Source: Vibrio mangrovi (lineage in GTDB: Bacteria; Pseudomonadota; Gammaproteobacteria; Enterobacterales; Vibrionaceae). From it: a stretch of DNA of 64,000 bases. The stretch spans positions 3,534,001-3,598,000 of the forward strand of contig NZ_AP024883.1 in NCBI RefSeq assembly GCF_024346955.1, read 5' to 3'. The notes below the pieces were generated by a model. That model was not told where the DNA came from. It searched no databases and was given only the letters and a program-made list of their open reading frames with translations. This document shows positions 43,901 to 52,100 of this stretch, one piece after another. How positions within the stretch are numbered: the stretch's first letter is position 1; every line of letters begins with the position of its first letter. Both the position numbers and the translations under genes were made by a program.

Positions 43901-44859
43901 AATGTGGTTCCGTCCGGCAGGTTAAGGCTGGTATGTCCCGGTGCCAGCGTCAGACAAAGATAAGTGCGATCCGGTACCGCAGTACGAATCTTCTGATGCA
44001 GAATATCCTGATAGTAAAATTGCAGATGCCGGTGGCTATACTGATTCAGCCCTTGCTGAGAAAAGGCTAGTAAACGGTGGAATGCAATCAGTAATGCCGT
44101 ATCCGGGAAATCACAGGGCTGCTCGCTGAGCTGCTCAAATGCCTGCCGGGCTGAAGTAATCACCTGAACATAACAGGAAAAGACCTGTTGATAGATTTGC
44201 TCCAGCAGGTCCATTGCTTCAGGGACAGAACCGGGATGAACACGCTGAGCCGACTGTTTTTCCCATTGGGGTAAAAAGCCGTTCAATGACCGCTCAGAAA
44301 CCGGTGCTACACAGTCTTTCACTGTATTTGCAAGGTAATTCTGTACATCGACCCGCTGCCACAGAGCATCAGCAAGTGAGTCACTGATTTTCTGTTCGAG
44401 AAACTGACGCAGGTGGTAATCATTCTGGCCCTGCTCCATCACGTTCATCCACTCATTGAGCGACTGAAACATCTGATCCAGCAGTCCCAACAGCTGATGG
44501 ATAGTACTTCGCAACATTTCAGACCAGCCGGATGTCTGAGACGAATCGGCCGTTTCCGGTTGTGATACCCGCTGTTTAACCAGACGGAAAGAAGGTTGGA
44601 TCCGGCTGAAGTTCTCATAGAACCCCTGATAGGATGTTTTACTGATTACCGCCAGCAGAATAACCGGATCTTTGATAACAAAGGCCCGCCAGTTACCAGC
44701 CGGTTGATTGTGTTCATCATAAAACACAATCAGCTCAGCGAATGCCGCGATAAAGGCCAGCCGATCCCGAATACTCCGGTCATCAACCAGAATATTATCA
44801 GGGTCAAGTCTGGCACTGATATCCCGCAACAGTGCATCCGTATCAGCGTGGTTCCGCAC
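40921..44859 (-). CDS. baseplate J-like protein, Afp11-like
   Basis: A 1312-residue protein. The N-terminal half is helical and mixed. The C-terminal part has the gpJ-type signature (GGRAEESASVFRERVSKRLKT, followed by DRAVACWDYALLARQ and VRVSNLVHEPVSVVATLVI). In Afp the homologous protein builds the baseplate wedge that triggers sheath contraction. A Pro/Lys-rich linker lies around residues 375-400. It overlaps the gp25-like gene upstream by 17 bases and the Afp12-like gene downstream. Confidence 0.87.
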   Translation of the reverse strand: MRNHADTDALLRDISARLDPDNILVDDRSIRDRLAFIAAFAELIVFYDEHNQPAGNWRAFVIKDPVILLAVISKTSYQGFYENFSRIQPSFRLVKQRVSQPETADSSQTSGWSEMLRSTIHQLLGLLDQMFQSLNEWMNVMEQGQNDYHLRQFLEQKISDSLADALWQRVDVQNYLANTVKDCVAPVSERSLNGFLPQWEKQSAQRVHPGSVPEAMDLLEQIYQQVFSCYVQVITSARQAFEQLSEQPCDFPDTALLIAFHRLLAFSQQGLNQYSHRHLQFYYQDILHQKIRTAVPDRTYLCLTLAPGHTSLNLPDGTTFVGGSYANKSPILFASVGGCEINTAQMGQLISSSYCPVEVQSPVAEAVSAEESNQKPAENTEQKKPAELPVSRQQRIEILPDSRQIRRNSAQQVLASDWFGGEQTQEIRQGFVFASPMLMLGSGVRTVTITLSLDQPVEVAAWQGAECWLSSAKKWFAVPEVQWTQGEAAHQLRLILTLQPDEPAVAAFAKPPAGYDGMLPYCRVMLPDTVDLQGIPRLLKLDFQVAVTQSHSFLLLSDNGPLVAGKPMPVLGAIPETGSHCYLSDAEVIGKPLIQLDFSLLWEKIPADFSKYYSAYNTFLHHQGGAKQTFDNTAFLVKWQVHTSDGWQPVSSQIFSVPDEDEAADSQHSEPKSKPHWWQRLWHRKPSQPQPIKQQNDGLFAQQHVTHKRKTTEENAPGTRYQLTFSEPQQCIAAPLTGQPQIRMTLMAPADGFGHAIYARLVSAISLDNAKVLMNGAGLLGPVVKVLRGLGHLVGLKSLGVVQPLPSLPWAVKAKQATLSYQAELSLDFTDPASALTGKTQDSSAFTLLHIGALATYPYFSRPAGQDAPGTDLRHLRLQPSSPDKTDSALPGLALYAGVSRPANSLYVQLTQVLLPCRVNLFIELAQDIDSEPQPSVVELYCWGENGWQSLSVLLDQTGGLTRSGIVQIDLPQNVVLNPPQFPDADAKTKGVVWLLMTQSSDRRVACVYCNTQGIEVARQTPIPLPAGESPVLNAGKISAPAVKNPALATVVQPFASFGGRAEESASVFRERVSKRLKTKDRAVACWDYALLARQACPSLFYVCRLPGDLPGSVHLGVVQSYSSSLTAHAFRPVVPRDQIQRVMAALTKRTSAMAQVRVSNLVHEPVSVVATLVIQATTNASELLNTLNEGMNLYLSPWIDTPQQQYSIEEGLSRTAVTRFLAGFTGIVAVPSLQLIIHGATPPDGKISSDGKTTATPSSDSSSPERMMPATPDRIFVSALKHTFQLTRAGTVSPESESSGVAQNQLTEAYS

Positions 44860-45283
44860 CTTTCTGTCCTGCTGTTAAATTGGTCCCTTCCAGTAAAGAA
44901 AACGGAAAAACATGGTTGTGCCGGGTATTGGTTTTCCGGATCGTGTAATTCACCTGAATCACCACCAGTTCATCCGACGCCGTCATATACATGACTTCCA
45001 CCTGATCGACATGAATCCTCGGCTCATCATTGAGCAGGGTCTGCCGGACCGACTGGGCAATTTCATCTTTGAGCGTGGCATCCCGGTTGCGAAACAGAAA
45101 ACTCCGCAGGTCTCCACCATAAGCAGGTAATAAGCTCCGCTCTCCCCGGTAAGCCTGAAGAATCAGGTCAATCGACTGATTGATATTGGCTTCACTTTCG
45201 TTCATCACCACCTGATGTGTTGCAGACGAAAACTCGGGAGGAAATTTCCATCCCCGGCCGAGAAACTGATTCGGTTCCATCAT
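44843..45283 (-). CDS. gp25-like baseplate wedge protein (Afp9-like)
   Basis: A 146-residue protein of the GPW/gp25 family: GRGWKFPPEFS at the N-terminus, then NESEANINQSIDLILQAYRGERSLLPAYGG, which is the characteristic EANI...L.T..GER-type core, and a C-terminal beta part (VIQVNYTIRKTN). It nucleates sheath assembly on the baseplate in T4-like and Afp-like systems. Its ATG overlaps the PAAR stop by one base, with GGAGG upstream. Confidence 0.93.
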   Translation of the reverse strand: MMEPNQFLGRGWKFPPEFSSATHQVVMNESEANINQSIDLILQAYRGERSLLPAYGGDLRSFLFRNRDATLKDEIAQSVRQTLLNDEPRIHVDQVEVMYMTASDELVVIQVNYTIRKTNTRHNHVFPFSLLEGTNLTAGQKGAEPR

Positions 45284-45585
45284 TAGCCTCCAATCATCAC
45301 GGTGAAATCTCCCAGAACAATACTGCCGCCATGTGCGGTTGAATCACCGATACGGGCTGCCGGCATTCCACCGATCAGAACCGTTGCCGAACCGGCGACA
45401 ATCGTATCCGGAGGGCCGACACAAACCAGCATGTCACCGACACGGGCCGCAGGCAGACTGCCGATCAGCACCGTCGGACATCCCGGTCCGGAAACCGGGC
45501 CGCCGACATGAGGAACCGGCGGCACGCCGGGTGTCACCATCGGGCATTCATGAAAATCGGTTAATCTTGCTGCTGGTGGCATCAT
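45283..45585 (-). CDS. PAAR-repeat spike-tip protein (Afp10-like)
   Basis: A 100-residue protein made of PAAR repeats: MPPAARLTDFHECP, then LPAARVGDMLVCVGPPDTI and MPAARIGDSTAHGG. The His/Cys positions suit the zinc site that sharpens the tip. It caps the VgrG-like spike encoded just upstream. No extension domain is fused, so it is unlikely to be an effector itself. Confidence 0.95.
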   Translation of the reverse strand: MMPPAARLTDFHECPMVTPGVPPVPHVGGPVSGPGCPTVLIGSLPAARVGDMLVCVGPPDTIVAGSATVLIGGMPAARIGDSTAHGGSIVLGDFTVMIGG

Positions 45586-45604
45586 TTGCTCCTTATCACG
45601 CTTC

Positions 45605-47392
45605 TCAGTTGATCATCACGATGCCGCCTTTCAGCGTCAGTTCAGCACCGCCCTGAACCTCCGCCGTGGCACTTCCTTTGGCACTGAACTGCATATCGGC
45701 ACTGGCATCCACATTCAGGCCCGACACTTTGACATCCCCTGAGGATGCTTCAATTGAAACGCCCAATTCCCCTTTAATCGTGACATTCTGATCCGCCTGA
45801 ATGGTGATACTCGAAGGGCTTTTCATCTCAATACCGGAAGAAGACATCACCAGCGAGTTGCTATTCTGATCTTCAATTGAGATTTTCTGGTCCTGATCGC
45901 TGAGCGTGATCACATTGTTATTCTTGGTAGTAATCGTCATGACACTATTCTGGTCATCGAAAACAATGCGTAACTCACTTTTGGTCACAATGGCTTTTTT
46001 CGAGTTCTCCGAATCCGGAGACAACTCGCTGTATGGTTTGCGGTTTTCACTGTACACACTGCCCAGAATCACCGGGAAACGCGGGTCCTGATTGAGAAAA
46101 CCGACAATGACTTCATCTCCGACTTCCGGCAAAAAGAAAGCGCCAAACCCACTACTGGAATAGAAGTTGGTCAGGCGTGCCCACAAACCTTTTCCGTCAT
46201 CATTAAACAACGGCAACTCAATCAGAATACGGTAAGCATTGTCCGGGTCCTGATCGATCTGCTTCACCGTGGCATTAAACAGTCCTTCAACTCCCGGCAG
46301 CAGACCGGCAGCCGGCGGTGCCATCACTTCATGTTCCTGAACAAACCAGAAGGGTGAAAGCCCGATATCAGCGGTGGTGAACCAGTTGCCGTCGGAATAG
46401 TCGTGTTCGATACCGGAGACAAAATGGTCACCGTCAAAACGGCTGCCCATCCCGTCAATGGTCAGATAGTTACCGACAGCAACACCGGCATCGCCCTGAA
46501 AACGGACTTCACCGGTGATTTTCGCCAGTTCGCTTTTCAGCATCTGAGCTTTGGCCCACTGCGTCAGATTGTCTTCGGAAACAGCAGCCGTGGTCTGTAA
46601 TTCAAAGTCAGACAATCCCACTACTTCCGACAGTTTCTTACTGCTCAGATTACCCGGCCCGCTCAGACTATTGCTGGCCGACTCCGATATCAGTTGCTGG
46701 TTTTTATAGTCCCAGGCGCTGGACTTCACACTTGCCAGTTGAGTCACCGCATCCATCTGTGCATTAAAGTGGTAGAGATTATCGCCATAGGTCACCGTAA
46801 GCACCGAACTGGTTTGCGCCGTCGGAGAAAAAACCGAGACTTTGCCACTGTCGGTCGATACCACCAGACTGTTGATTTCAGCCCGGCTCAGCAGAAAATC
46901 CCAGTCGCTGGTGTAATACTGAACCAGCTCCGGCAGTGACACCGACGTACTGGTGACCTCAGCGCTCAACCCGCTATACTGGCCGATCAGTGTTGACATC
47001 ACATCGCTGTCGGTTTGGTTCTGATAGGCCGAGCTTTTGCGGCCAACTGTCATCTGAATCGCTTTATCCCGGCATTCAACCCGTAACATCGGGCCAAATC
47101 CGGGATTCACATGCAGCGACTGTTTAGTCACAATGCCAGAAAAAACTTTTTTATTGGTGCCTTCGTAACCCAGATTAATGACGACCTCAGCGCCGGGAAC
47201 AAAAGTGTCCGATGCACTGATCTGAAAACTTTCAGCAGCAGGATTTCCGTCGAGAATTTCCAGCATCGCCCGGCCAATCCGGTTCAGATGCTGCTGAACC
47301 TGAATACTGTGAACCTGATAATCCCCGGGAATCGTACTGCCATTGGCCGTAACTTCTATGGTTGCCACAGCACCATTCGGCTCGCTGCTCAT
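45605..47392 (-). CDS. VgrG-like spike protein (Afp8-like)
   Basis: A 595-residue protein combining a gp27-like hub and a gp5-like OB-fold (GLWARLTNFYSSSGFGAFFLPEVGDEVIVGFLNQDP is the diagnostic VgrG stretch, given here by its ends around residues 405-440). A C-terminal beta-helix follows (repeated ITTKNNNVITL, ISIEDQNSNSL, MKSPSSITIQADQNVTIKG). It forms the trimeric spike under the tube. Its start overlaps the upstream LysM gene by 4 bases, with GGAGGTGAGTC before the ATG. Confidence 0.95.
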   Translation of the reverse strand: MSSEPNGAVATIEVTANGSTIPGDYQVHSIQVQQHLNRIGRAMLEILDGNPAAESFQISASDTFVPGAEVVINLGYEGTNKKVFSGIVTKQSLHVNPGFGPMLRVECRDKAIQMTVGRKSSAYQNQTDSDVMSTLIGQYSGLSAEVTSTSVSLPELVQYYTSDWDFLLSRAEINSLVVSTDSGKVSVFSPTAQTSSVLTVTYGDNLYHFNAQMDAVTQLASVKSSAWDYKNQQLISESASNSLSGPGNLSSKKLSEVVGLSDFELQTTAAVSEDNLTQWAKAQMLKSELAKITGEVRFQGDAGVAVGNYLTIDGMGSRFDGDHFVSGIEHDYSDGNWFTTADIGLSPFWFVQEHEVMAPPAAGLLPGVEGLFNATVKQIDQDPDNAYRILIELPLFNDDGKGLWARLTNFYSSSGFGAFFLPEVGDEVIVGFLNQDPRFPVILGSVYSENRKPYSELSPDSENSKKAIVTKSELRIVFDDQNSVMTITTKNNNVITLSDQDQKISIEDQNSNSLVMSSSGIEMKSPSSITIQADQNVTIKGELGVSIEASSGDVKVSGLNVDASADMQFSAKGSATAEVQGGAELTLKGGIVMIN

Positions 47393-48063
47393 GACTCACC
47401 TCCGCGTTTTAAAGGCGGCACCACGATCTGGCTTCCGGCAGCCAGATGGCGGAATTTATCCAGTTGGTTAAAGGCTGCCAGTTGCACATAGAGATTTGGG
47501 TCACGATAAATCTGCTGGCTGATCTGCGGCAGACTGTCTCCATCGACCACCTGCACCAGATGCGTCAGATCCGGAGACTGTTTATCTTCTTCCTGTGCAG
47601 CGGTTGCCGGGTCCAGATAGGAAGTAAAACGCAGAGAGACTTTTGCCCGCAACGCCGTACCATCCGGCTTGAAATAGGTATAGTTGGTATCCATTCCGGT
47701 CAGTACACCTTTGAATGAAAGTCCCTGCCCCCAATAAACCGCAACATAGTTAGGACGATGAATACTGCCCTGATAGTCATAAACCACATTCTTGAGCTGT
47801 TTGATTTCCGTCGGCATATCGGTCCGGGAGCTGTCAACAACGCCACTACAATCGATCACCAGCTCAAAACTCAGGCGTTCTCCCGGCGTAGAACGATATT
47901 TCGGTGAGCTTTTTCCGGCATCGGGTGCCTGCTCCTCGTTATAGTTCACCCCACGGTCAATCTTGAGCGATTCCGGATTCAGCATCACTACATATTCCCC
48001 CGATTTACTGGAGAATTTTTCGTCGCTGTAGGCGACGATCCGCATTTTCTTCAATCCGCTCAT
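47389..48063 (-). CDS. LysM-containing baseplate/tube-base protein (Afp7-like)
   Basis: A 224-residue protein. The N-terminal part (VVMLNPESLKIDRGVNYNEEQ, SFELVIDCSGVV) is the conserved CIS tube-adaptor domain. The C-terminus is a LysM module (VQVVDGDSLPQISQQIYRD, later LAAGSQIVVPP). In Afp and PVC this protein connects the hub with the tube. It overlaps the spike gene. Confidence 0.92.
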   Translation of the reverse strand: MSGLKKMRIVAYSDEKFSSKSGEYVVMLNPESLKIDRGVNYNEEQAPDAGKSSPKYRSTPGERLSFELVIDCSGVVDSSRTDMPTEIKQLKNVVYDYQGSIHRPNYVAVYWGQGLSFKGVLTGMDTNYTYFKPDGTALRAKVSLRFTSYLDPATAAQEEDKQSPDLTHLVQVVDGDSLPQISQQIYRDPNLYVQLAAFNQLDKFRHLAAGSQIVVPPLKRGGES

Positions 48064-48119
48064 TCATTCGTCCTTGTGTTGGCTGGTTCCGTCACCGACA
48101 TTCAGATCACCCGACTGCT

Positions 48120-48290
48120 TTACCGCTCCAACGGAGAATTCCGGGAGTGGTGGCGCAACTGTTTCAGACATTCCTGAATAATTTGCTGTTTCAGCGCGTT
48201 CAACTGCTGTTCATTCATGGTGTCCTGCGCGGATTCCGGCTGGCTCTGAATCTCGGTCTTGATCACCAGTTCCCGTATTTCTACCGGCAT
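48120..48290 (-). CDS. small DUF5908-type eCIS protein (Afp6 position)
   Basis: A 56-residue protein reading MPVEIRELVIKTEI at its start, the typical opening of DUF5908 proteins found in eCIS loci between the second tube protein and the LysM protein. GGAG stands 8 bases before the ATG. The rest (NEQQLNALKQQIIQECLKQLR) is one amphipathic helix. Its precise role in the particle is not established; its position fits a small assembly factor. Confidence 0.8.
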   Translation of the reverse strand: MPVEIRELVIKTEIQSQPESAQDTMNEQQLNALKQQIIQECLKQLRHHSRNSPLER

Positions 48291-48338
48291 ATCTATTTCT
48301 CCCTATACACAATCCCCTAAATAGGTTCATGAAACAGC

Positions 48339-48815
48339 CTAACTAAACAGATCGGTCTGTGATTCCCGGCTGTCATCGATCTCGAAATACTGATAAGAAA
48401 ATTCCAGTGTTTCGATAAACACTTCGCTCTCCTGAGATTTCAGATCGCTGGCTGACCATTTCACCGGATATGCGGAGACAAAACTCCAGCTCATGCTGAT
48501 ATCTCCGTTTTCATCCAATAGCTGGACTTTTATGTCTTTGGTCTGAACCGCCGTTGCCAGCCCGTCATCCAGCGTATCTTTGACCCAGGAAATCAGCGAC
48601 GACTCCGCAGAAGTGACGCCACGTTTCAGCACCAGATTCTGAAACGTGGCAATGGTGGGAAGCCGGTACTTAAACCGGTTTTCTCCGCCACACACAACCT
48701 CTTCCGTTCCCAGTTCTTTACTCAGCCCCGAGACTTCCTGAAAGGCCGCATCACTACTGCCGGTGCCGGGAACGGAGACCCGAAAGTAAAAACTGGTCTG
48801 AAGGTTATAAGTCAT
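48339..48815 (-). CDS. tube-initiator/phage tail tube-like protein (Afp5-like)
   Basis: A 158-residue protein of the gp19/T4-tube family: NLQTSFYFRVSV at the start, then AFQEVSGLSKELGTEEV, FQNLVLKRGV, DENGDISMSWSFVSAYPVKWSASDL and ETLEFSYQYFE. It is a paralogue of the main tube protein encoded upstream and probably forms the first ring on the baseplate. Confidence 0.92.
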   Translation of the reverse strand: MTYNLQTSFYFRVSVPGTGSSDAAFQEVSGLSKELGTEEVVCGGENRFKYRLPTIATFQNLVLKRGVTSAESSLISWVKDTLDDGLATAVQTKDIKVQLLDENGDISMSWSFVSAYPVKWSASDLKSQESEVFIETLEFSYQYFEIDDSRESQTDLFS

Positions 48816-48877
48816 CGCGACTCCTGTGTTTAACAGTGCTTTTCATTGCAGACGATCCATTTCACCAACGATTCCGG

Positions 48878-49342
48878 TTACGAACCATTGGTGACGATCA
48901 ACTGCTCATGCGCGATTTCCAGCGTATCGACCGCAACTTCATTGGCATCCGATTTCAAATCAGTACCGGTGATTTTGGTCGGCCAGGCGTTATTCAACTG
49001 CCACTGCATGGTCACAGAACCATTCTCATCGAGCAGTTTGATCAACACCGTACGCCGTTTGATAGTGTTCATTTTGATTTCATCCATCCACTTCCAGAAG
49101 TTGTTGTCATTGACGAACACACCCCGTTTCATGGTGACATTGTTGTATTTCGCAATGCCTGGCATTTTGATCGTGGAGAACAAGGTGCTGTTACTGTGGC
49201 GGTATTCGATTACCTGAACTTCCTTGTCCATACCGGACACTTCCTGAAAGGCGACACCTTTGAGTTCCGTACCCAGATCCACTTCGAACCGGAATTTCGG
49301 CATGGGCCATGTGCTGCCTTCTTTGCTGCCGTCATCTGCCAT
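48878..49342 (-). CDS. inner tube protein (Afp1-like)
   Basis: A 154-residue tube protein: MPKFRFEVDLGTELKGVAFQEVSGMDKEV, then KYNNVTMKRGVF, DENGSVTMQWQLNNAWPTKITGTDL and VDTLEIAHEQLIV (cited by parts). Hexamers of this protein stack into the tube that carries cargo. It directly follows the sheath gene. Only one main tube gene is present. Confidence 0.94.
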   Translation of the reverse strand: MADDGSKEGSTWPMPKFRFEVDLGTELKGVAFQEVSGMDKEVQVIEYRHSNSTLFSTIKMPGIAKYNNVTMKRGVFVNDNNFWKWMDEIKMNTIKRRTVLIKLLDENGSVTMQWQLNNAWPTKITGTDLKSDANEVAVDTLEIAHEQLIVTNGS

Positions 49343-49468
49343 GATATTTCCCCTTACGTTTATTCAGTCCCGACCGAATGCATGTCTGATCGATTCAATT
49401 ACGAGTTTTCAATCACGTACTGTCGGCTCACCTGATGTAAGTCACGTGAGAAACGAAAACGAAGCAGC

Positions 49469-51049
49469 TTAGCCAGACTTCGCCATTTCCTGCTCAAAGG
49501 TGATCACAATAAATTCTGCCGGACGAACGACCGCAACCAATACCGTCACTTTCAGGAATCCATTGAGAATATCTTCTGCGGTCATGGTTGAACCCAGACC
49601 ACAGCTCACCTGAAACGCATCCGAAGCTTTGGCACCCTGAAGGCCGCCTTCTTTCCAGATGTCGGTCAGAAAACTACTGATTTCACTTTTGATTGCTGCC
49701 CATGTGTTGGCAGTGTTGGGTTCAAATACATAAGCCCGCGCCGCCAGCTTGACGGACTGCTCCAGGAAAGTCATGGTGCGGCGCACTGAAACATAGCGCC
49801 AGTCCTGACTGTTACCATCCAGAGTTCTTGCACCCCAGACCAGAATTCCCTGACCGTTGAAAAAGCGAATTGCATTGATCGATTTACCGGAGACCGCATC
49901 TACGTTCAGATCAGCCTGTTGAGAATCCGTCAGACGGATTGGCAGATGAGCCGCCCCAACAATGCTGGTATTCGCCGGTGCATGCCAGACGCCATTTTCA
50001 TTGTCATTCACGGTATACACACCAGCCATGCCACCACTCGGCGGTAACATATTGGCATCGGACAATACATGCTTGATGATTTGACTGTAGGTTTTCGACG
50101 CATTGAGCAGCGCGGAATTGAGCTGAGAATTGGACATCGGATTGGCTGGCGGTTTCTCAATCATGCCGATAATTTTCTCAACGGCAGCATTCGGGGCCGC
50201 TGGCGGATTGAGTAATGCTCCCAACTGTTTTGTATCGCCACCAAACAGATTGGTAAAGTTGATATCCGAGTTCTGCATGATGGTCGTACCGATAAACGGA
50301 TAGTAAGCTGTACCGAATTTCAGGCCGTTGCTACCGGTATTATTGCGGAATGTTTCGATATCATTGGTGTACATAATCGGATCAGGCGCATTGCCGCCAA
50401 TGATGTCAAACAGACAGACTGCCGTCTGCATTTCTTCTGCCTGTAACAACATTTCCTGCATGAGCGTACCGTTATTGTCCACAGAGAGCAGTGTAGCTTC
50501 CGGACAGATATACATGGTCGGTTCCTGCTCATTTTTCAGCAGATCCAGACCTCTTTTCAGATCGGCCAGCTGAACATTCGGATTCACAATCGGGACGCCG
50601 ATATCCCCCGGTTTACCACTAGACGGACCATAAGTTCCGACAGAAACGATATAACAGTCTCCGCCACCATTCTGAAAAAACAGGCGAATGCTGTTATAGA
50701 GGTAATAGATGGTATTCGGATCAGGAACAATCGAGTAATAACTACCGCCAATCATCAGGTAGTCACCTTTGGTCGGCTGCTCTTTCTGCTCAACCAGATA
50801 GTACTCGGGGCTGTACTGAGAAGTCGGGTCAGCAGGCGGAGCAGGATTAGGCTTCATGTAGATCGCCTGAAACTCAGCAAAAGAAGTGATTTTCTGTGGC
50901 CGGTTATAATAAGATTTCCCCTGATATTCAGCTGTCGGGGTATAGCCAATAAACGCTGGCACAGCGGTTGCCACCGGCACCACTGAGTTCGGAAATGCAT
51001 TGACTTCATCAATGTACACTCCCGGTGTTTTTATATTGGAAGTTATCAT
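49469..51049 (-). CDS. contractile sheath protein (Afp2/3/4-like)
   Basis: A 526-residue sheath protein: KTPGVYIDEVNAFPNSVVPV near the N-terminus, VPAFIGYTP, IVGAAHLPIRLTDSQQADLN, then GQGILVWGARTLDGNSQDWRYVSVRRTM and FLEQSVKLAARAYVFEPN (cited by parts). These are the hallmarks of phage and Afp sheaths. The frame extends upstream to 51175, but the ATG at 51049 starts the conserved N-terminal arm. Afp loci carry three sheath genes, while only one occurs here. Confidence 0.95.
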   Translation of the reverse strand: MITSNIKTPGVYIDEVNAFPNSVVPVATAVPAFIGYTPTAEYQGKSYYNRPQKITSFAEFQAIYMKPNPAPPADPTSQYSPEYYLVEQKEQPTKGDYLMIGGSYYSIVPDPNTIYYLYNSIRLFFQNGGGDCYIVSVGTYGPSSGKPGDIGVPIVNPNVQLADLKRGLDLLKNEQEPTMYICPEATLLSVDNNGTLMQEMLLQAEEMQTAVCLFDIIGGNAPDPIMYTNDIETFRNNTGSNGLKFGTAYYPFIGTTIMQNSDINFTNLFGGDTKQLGALLNPPAAPNAAVEKIIGMIEKPPANPMSNSQLNSALLNASKTYSQIIKHVLSDANMLPPSGGMAGVYTVNDNENGVWHAPANTSIVGAAHLPIRLTDSQQADLNVDAVSGKSINAIRFFNGQGILVWGARTLDGNSQDWRYVSVRRTMTFLEQSVKLAARAYVFEPNTANTWAAIKSEISSFLTDIWKEGGLQGAKASDAFQVSCGLGSTMTAEDILNGFLKVTVLVAVVRPAEFIVITFEQEMAKSG

Positions 51050-51202
51050 ATCATGGTTCGCCTTTCGTTCATGTAGTGAGAATATCCCGCTCTCCCTGTG
51101 TAACGCTCCGGAAAAGACCTGCCCGGCGAAGAGAACGCTTTGCAACATCAGCCGACAGCACACACTGCCGACCATCAGTTAAATCCGCATCCAAACGATG
51201 CC

Positions 51203-51223
51203 GCTGCTTTAATAAAGAGCAGC
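51203..51223. repeat. small hairpin ahead of the sheath gene
   Basis: GCTGCT pairs with AGCAGC around a 9-base loop inside the 229-base gap between the 273-residue gene and the sheath gene. The gap may hold an internal promoter that raises sheath and tube expression; no clear promoter boxes were identified. Confidence 0.3.
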
Positions 51224-51278
51224 CTTTGTCCCTCATTAACGGGTTACCTGATCTGCTACATCCCGAACTGCGACCTAC

Positions 51279-52100
51279 TCAAAGATATACATACATCACT
51301 GAAATCAGATCACCCTCCTCTTGTTCCATACAAAACTGATCGGTTCCCGGCGCCGGCAGCGCTGGTAAAATCGTCCGTTGAATAGTTTGTCCTGCCTGCG
51401 CATCAATGACCTGTTTATCGATCAATTTGAAGCGCTGCTCCGGCACTTGTGCCAAAGGCAGACGCTGTGAACCACTGTTGACCCGCCAGCCGGATTCACC
51501 AGCTTCCGTTTCATAACGCACAGGCTCCGGAAAGTTCAGTGTCCCGGATTCATCAACCACCTGAGGCTGATGAAGTTTGAGTTGTCCCCGCTGAATCACC
51601 CGATATTCCCAGCGGGAAGAACGACTCTGCAATGTAATGGCATAGCTCTCCTGAACCATAAGCTTATCCGGATAGAACAACACCTCAGCGACCGCTCCGT
51701 CCGGGGCGTGATTGAAAGGCACATGAGCTGCCACCAGCTCTGACTGTTGCTGATGTTCTGCTTGCTGTAAATTCCCGGATGTTATCTGTCGGTTGTCATA
51801 ATGGAGCAGCCCTTTCCAGTTCACCGGTAAGTCTGTCAGCATGACAAAGTTTTCCAGCGGCTGGCAGATCCAGAACCGTAACGGATTTCCCTCTGTCAGT
51901 TGGGTTAATCCCTGTAAAAACGCGCTTCGTCCCGGGATTGCGTATCCATAAAGCGACCAGCAATTCAGGTTTGATGTCAGTTGCATCTGAAAATGAGACA
52001 TCCACTGACGAGTCTCCCGGTCCGGAACCAACTGTGCTCCCAGCCATTGAGCCTGACAGAAAAAGTGATGCTGAAGCAGCAAAGAAAAAAGCATGAACAT
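51279..52100 (-). CDS. uncharacterised eCIS-locus protein
   Basis: A 273-residue protein that I cannot assign to a family. The N-terminus is hydrophobic (MFMLFSLLLQHHFFCQAQWLG), the body is mixed alpha/beta (FWICQPLENFVMLTDLPVNWKG, AVAEVLFYPDKLMVQE), and the end is a beta-rich segment. Its ATG overlaps the stop of the cap-protein gene (TGATG), so it is translated with it. This links it to particle assembly, perhaps as a cap partner. Confidence 0.65.
   Translation of the reverse strand: MFMLFSLLLQHHFFCQAQWLGAQLVPDRETRQWMSHFQMQLTSNLNCWSLYGYAIPGRSAFLQGLTQLTEGNPLRFWICQPLENFVMLTDLPVNWKGLLHYDNRQITSGNLQQAEHQQQSELVAAHVPFNHAPDGAVAEVLFYPDKLMVQESYAITLQSRSSRWEYRVIQRGQLKLHQPQVVDESGTLNFPEPVRYETEAGESGWRVNSGSQRLPLAQVPEQRFKLIDKQVIDAQAGQTIQRTILPALPAPGTDQFCMEQEEGDLISVMYVYL

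Noticed and set aside
45283..47392. Type VI secretion system reading of the VgrG and PAAR genes
   Set aside because: No TssB/C, TssJ-L-M or ClpV is present; the cap, Afp11/12-like, tape measure and DUF4157 genes place them in an eCIS.
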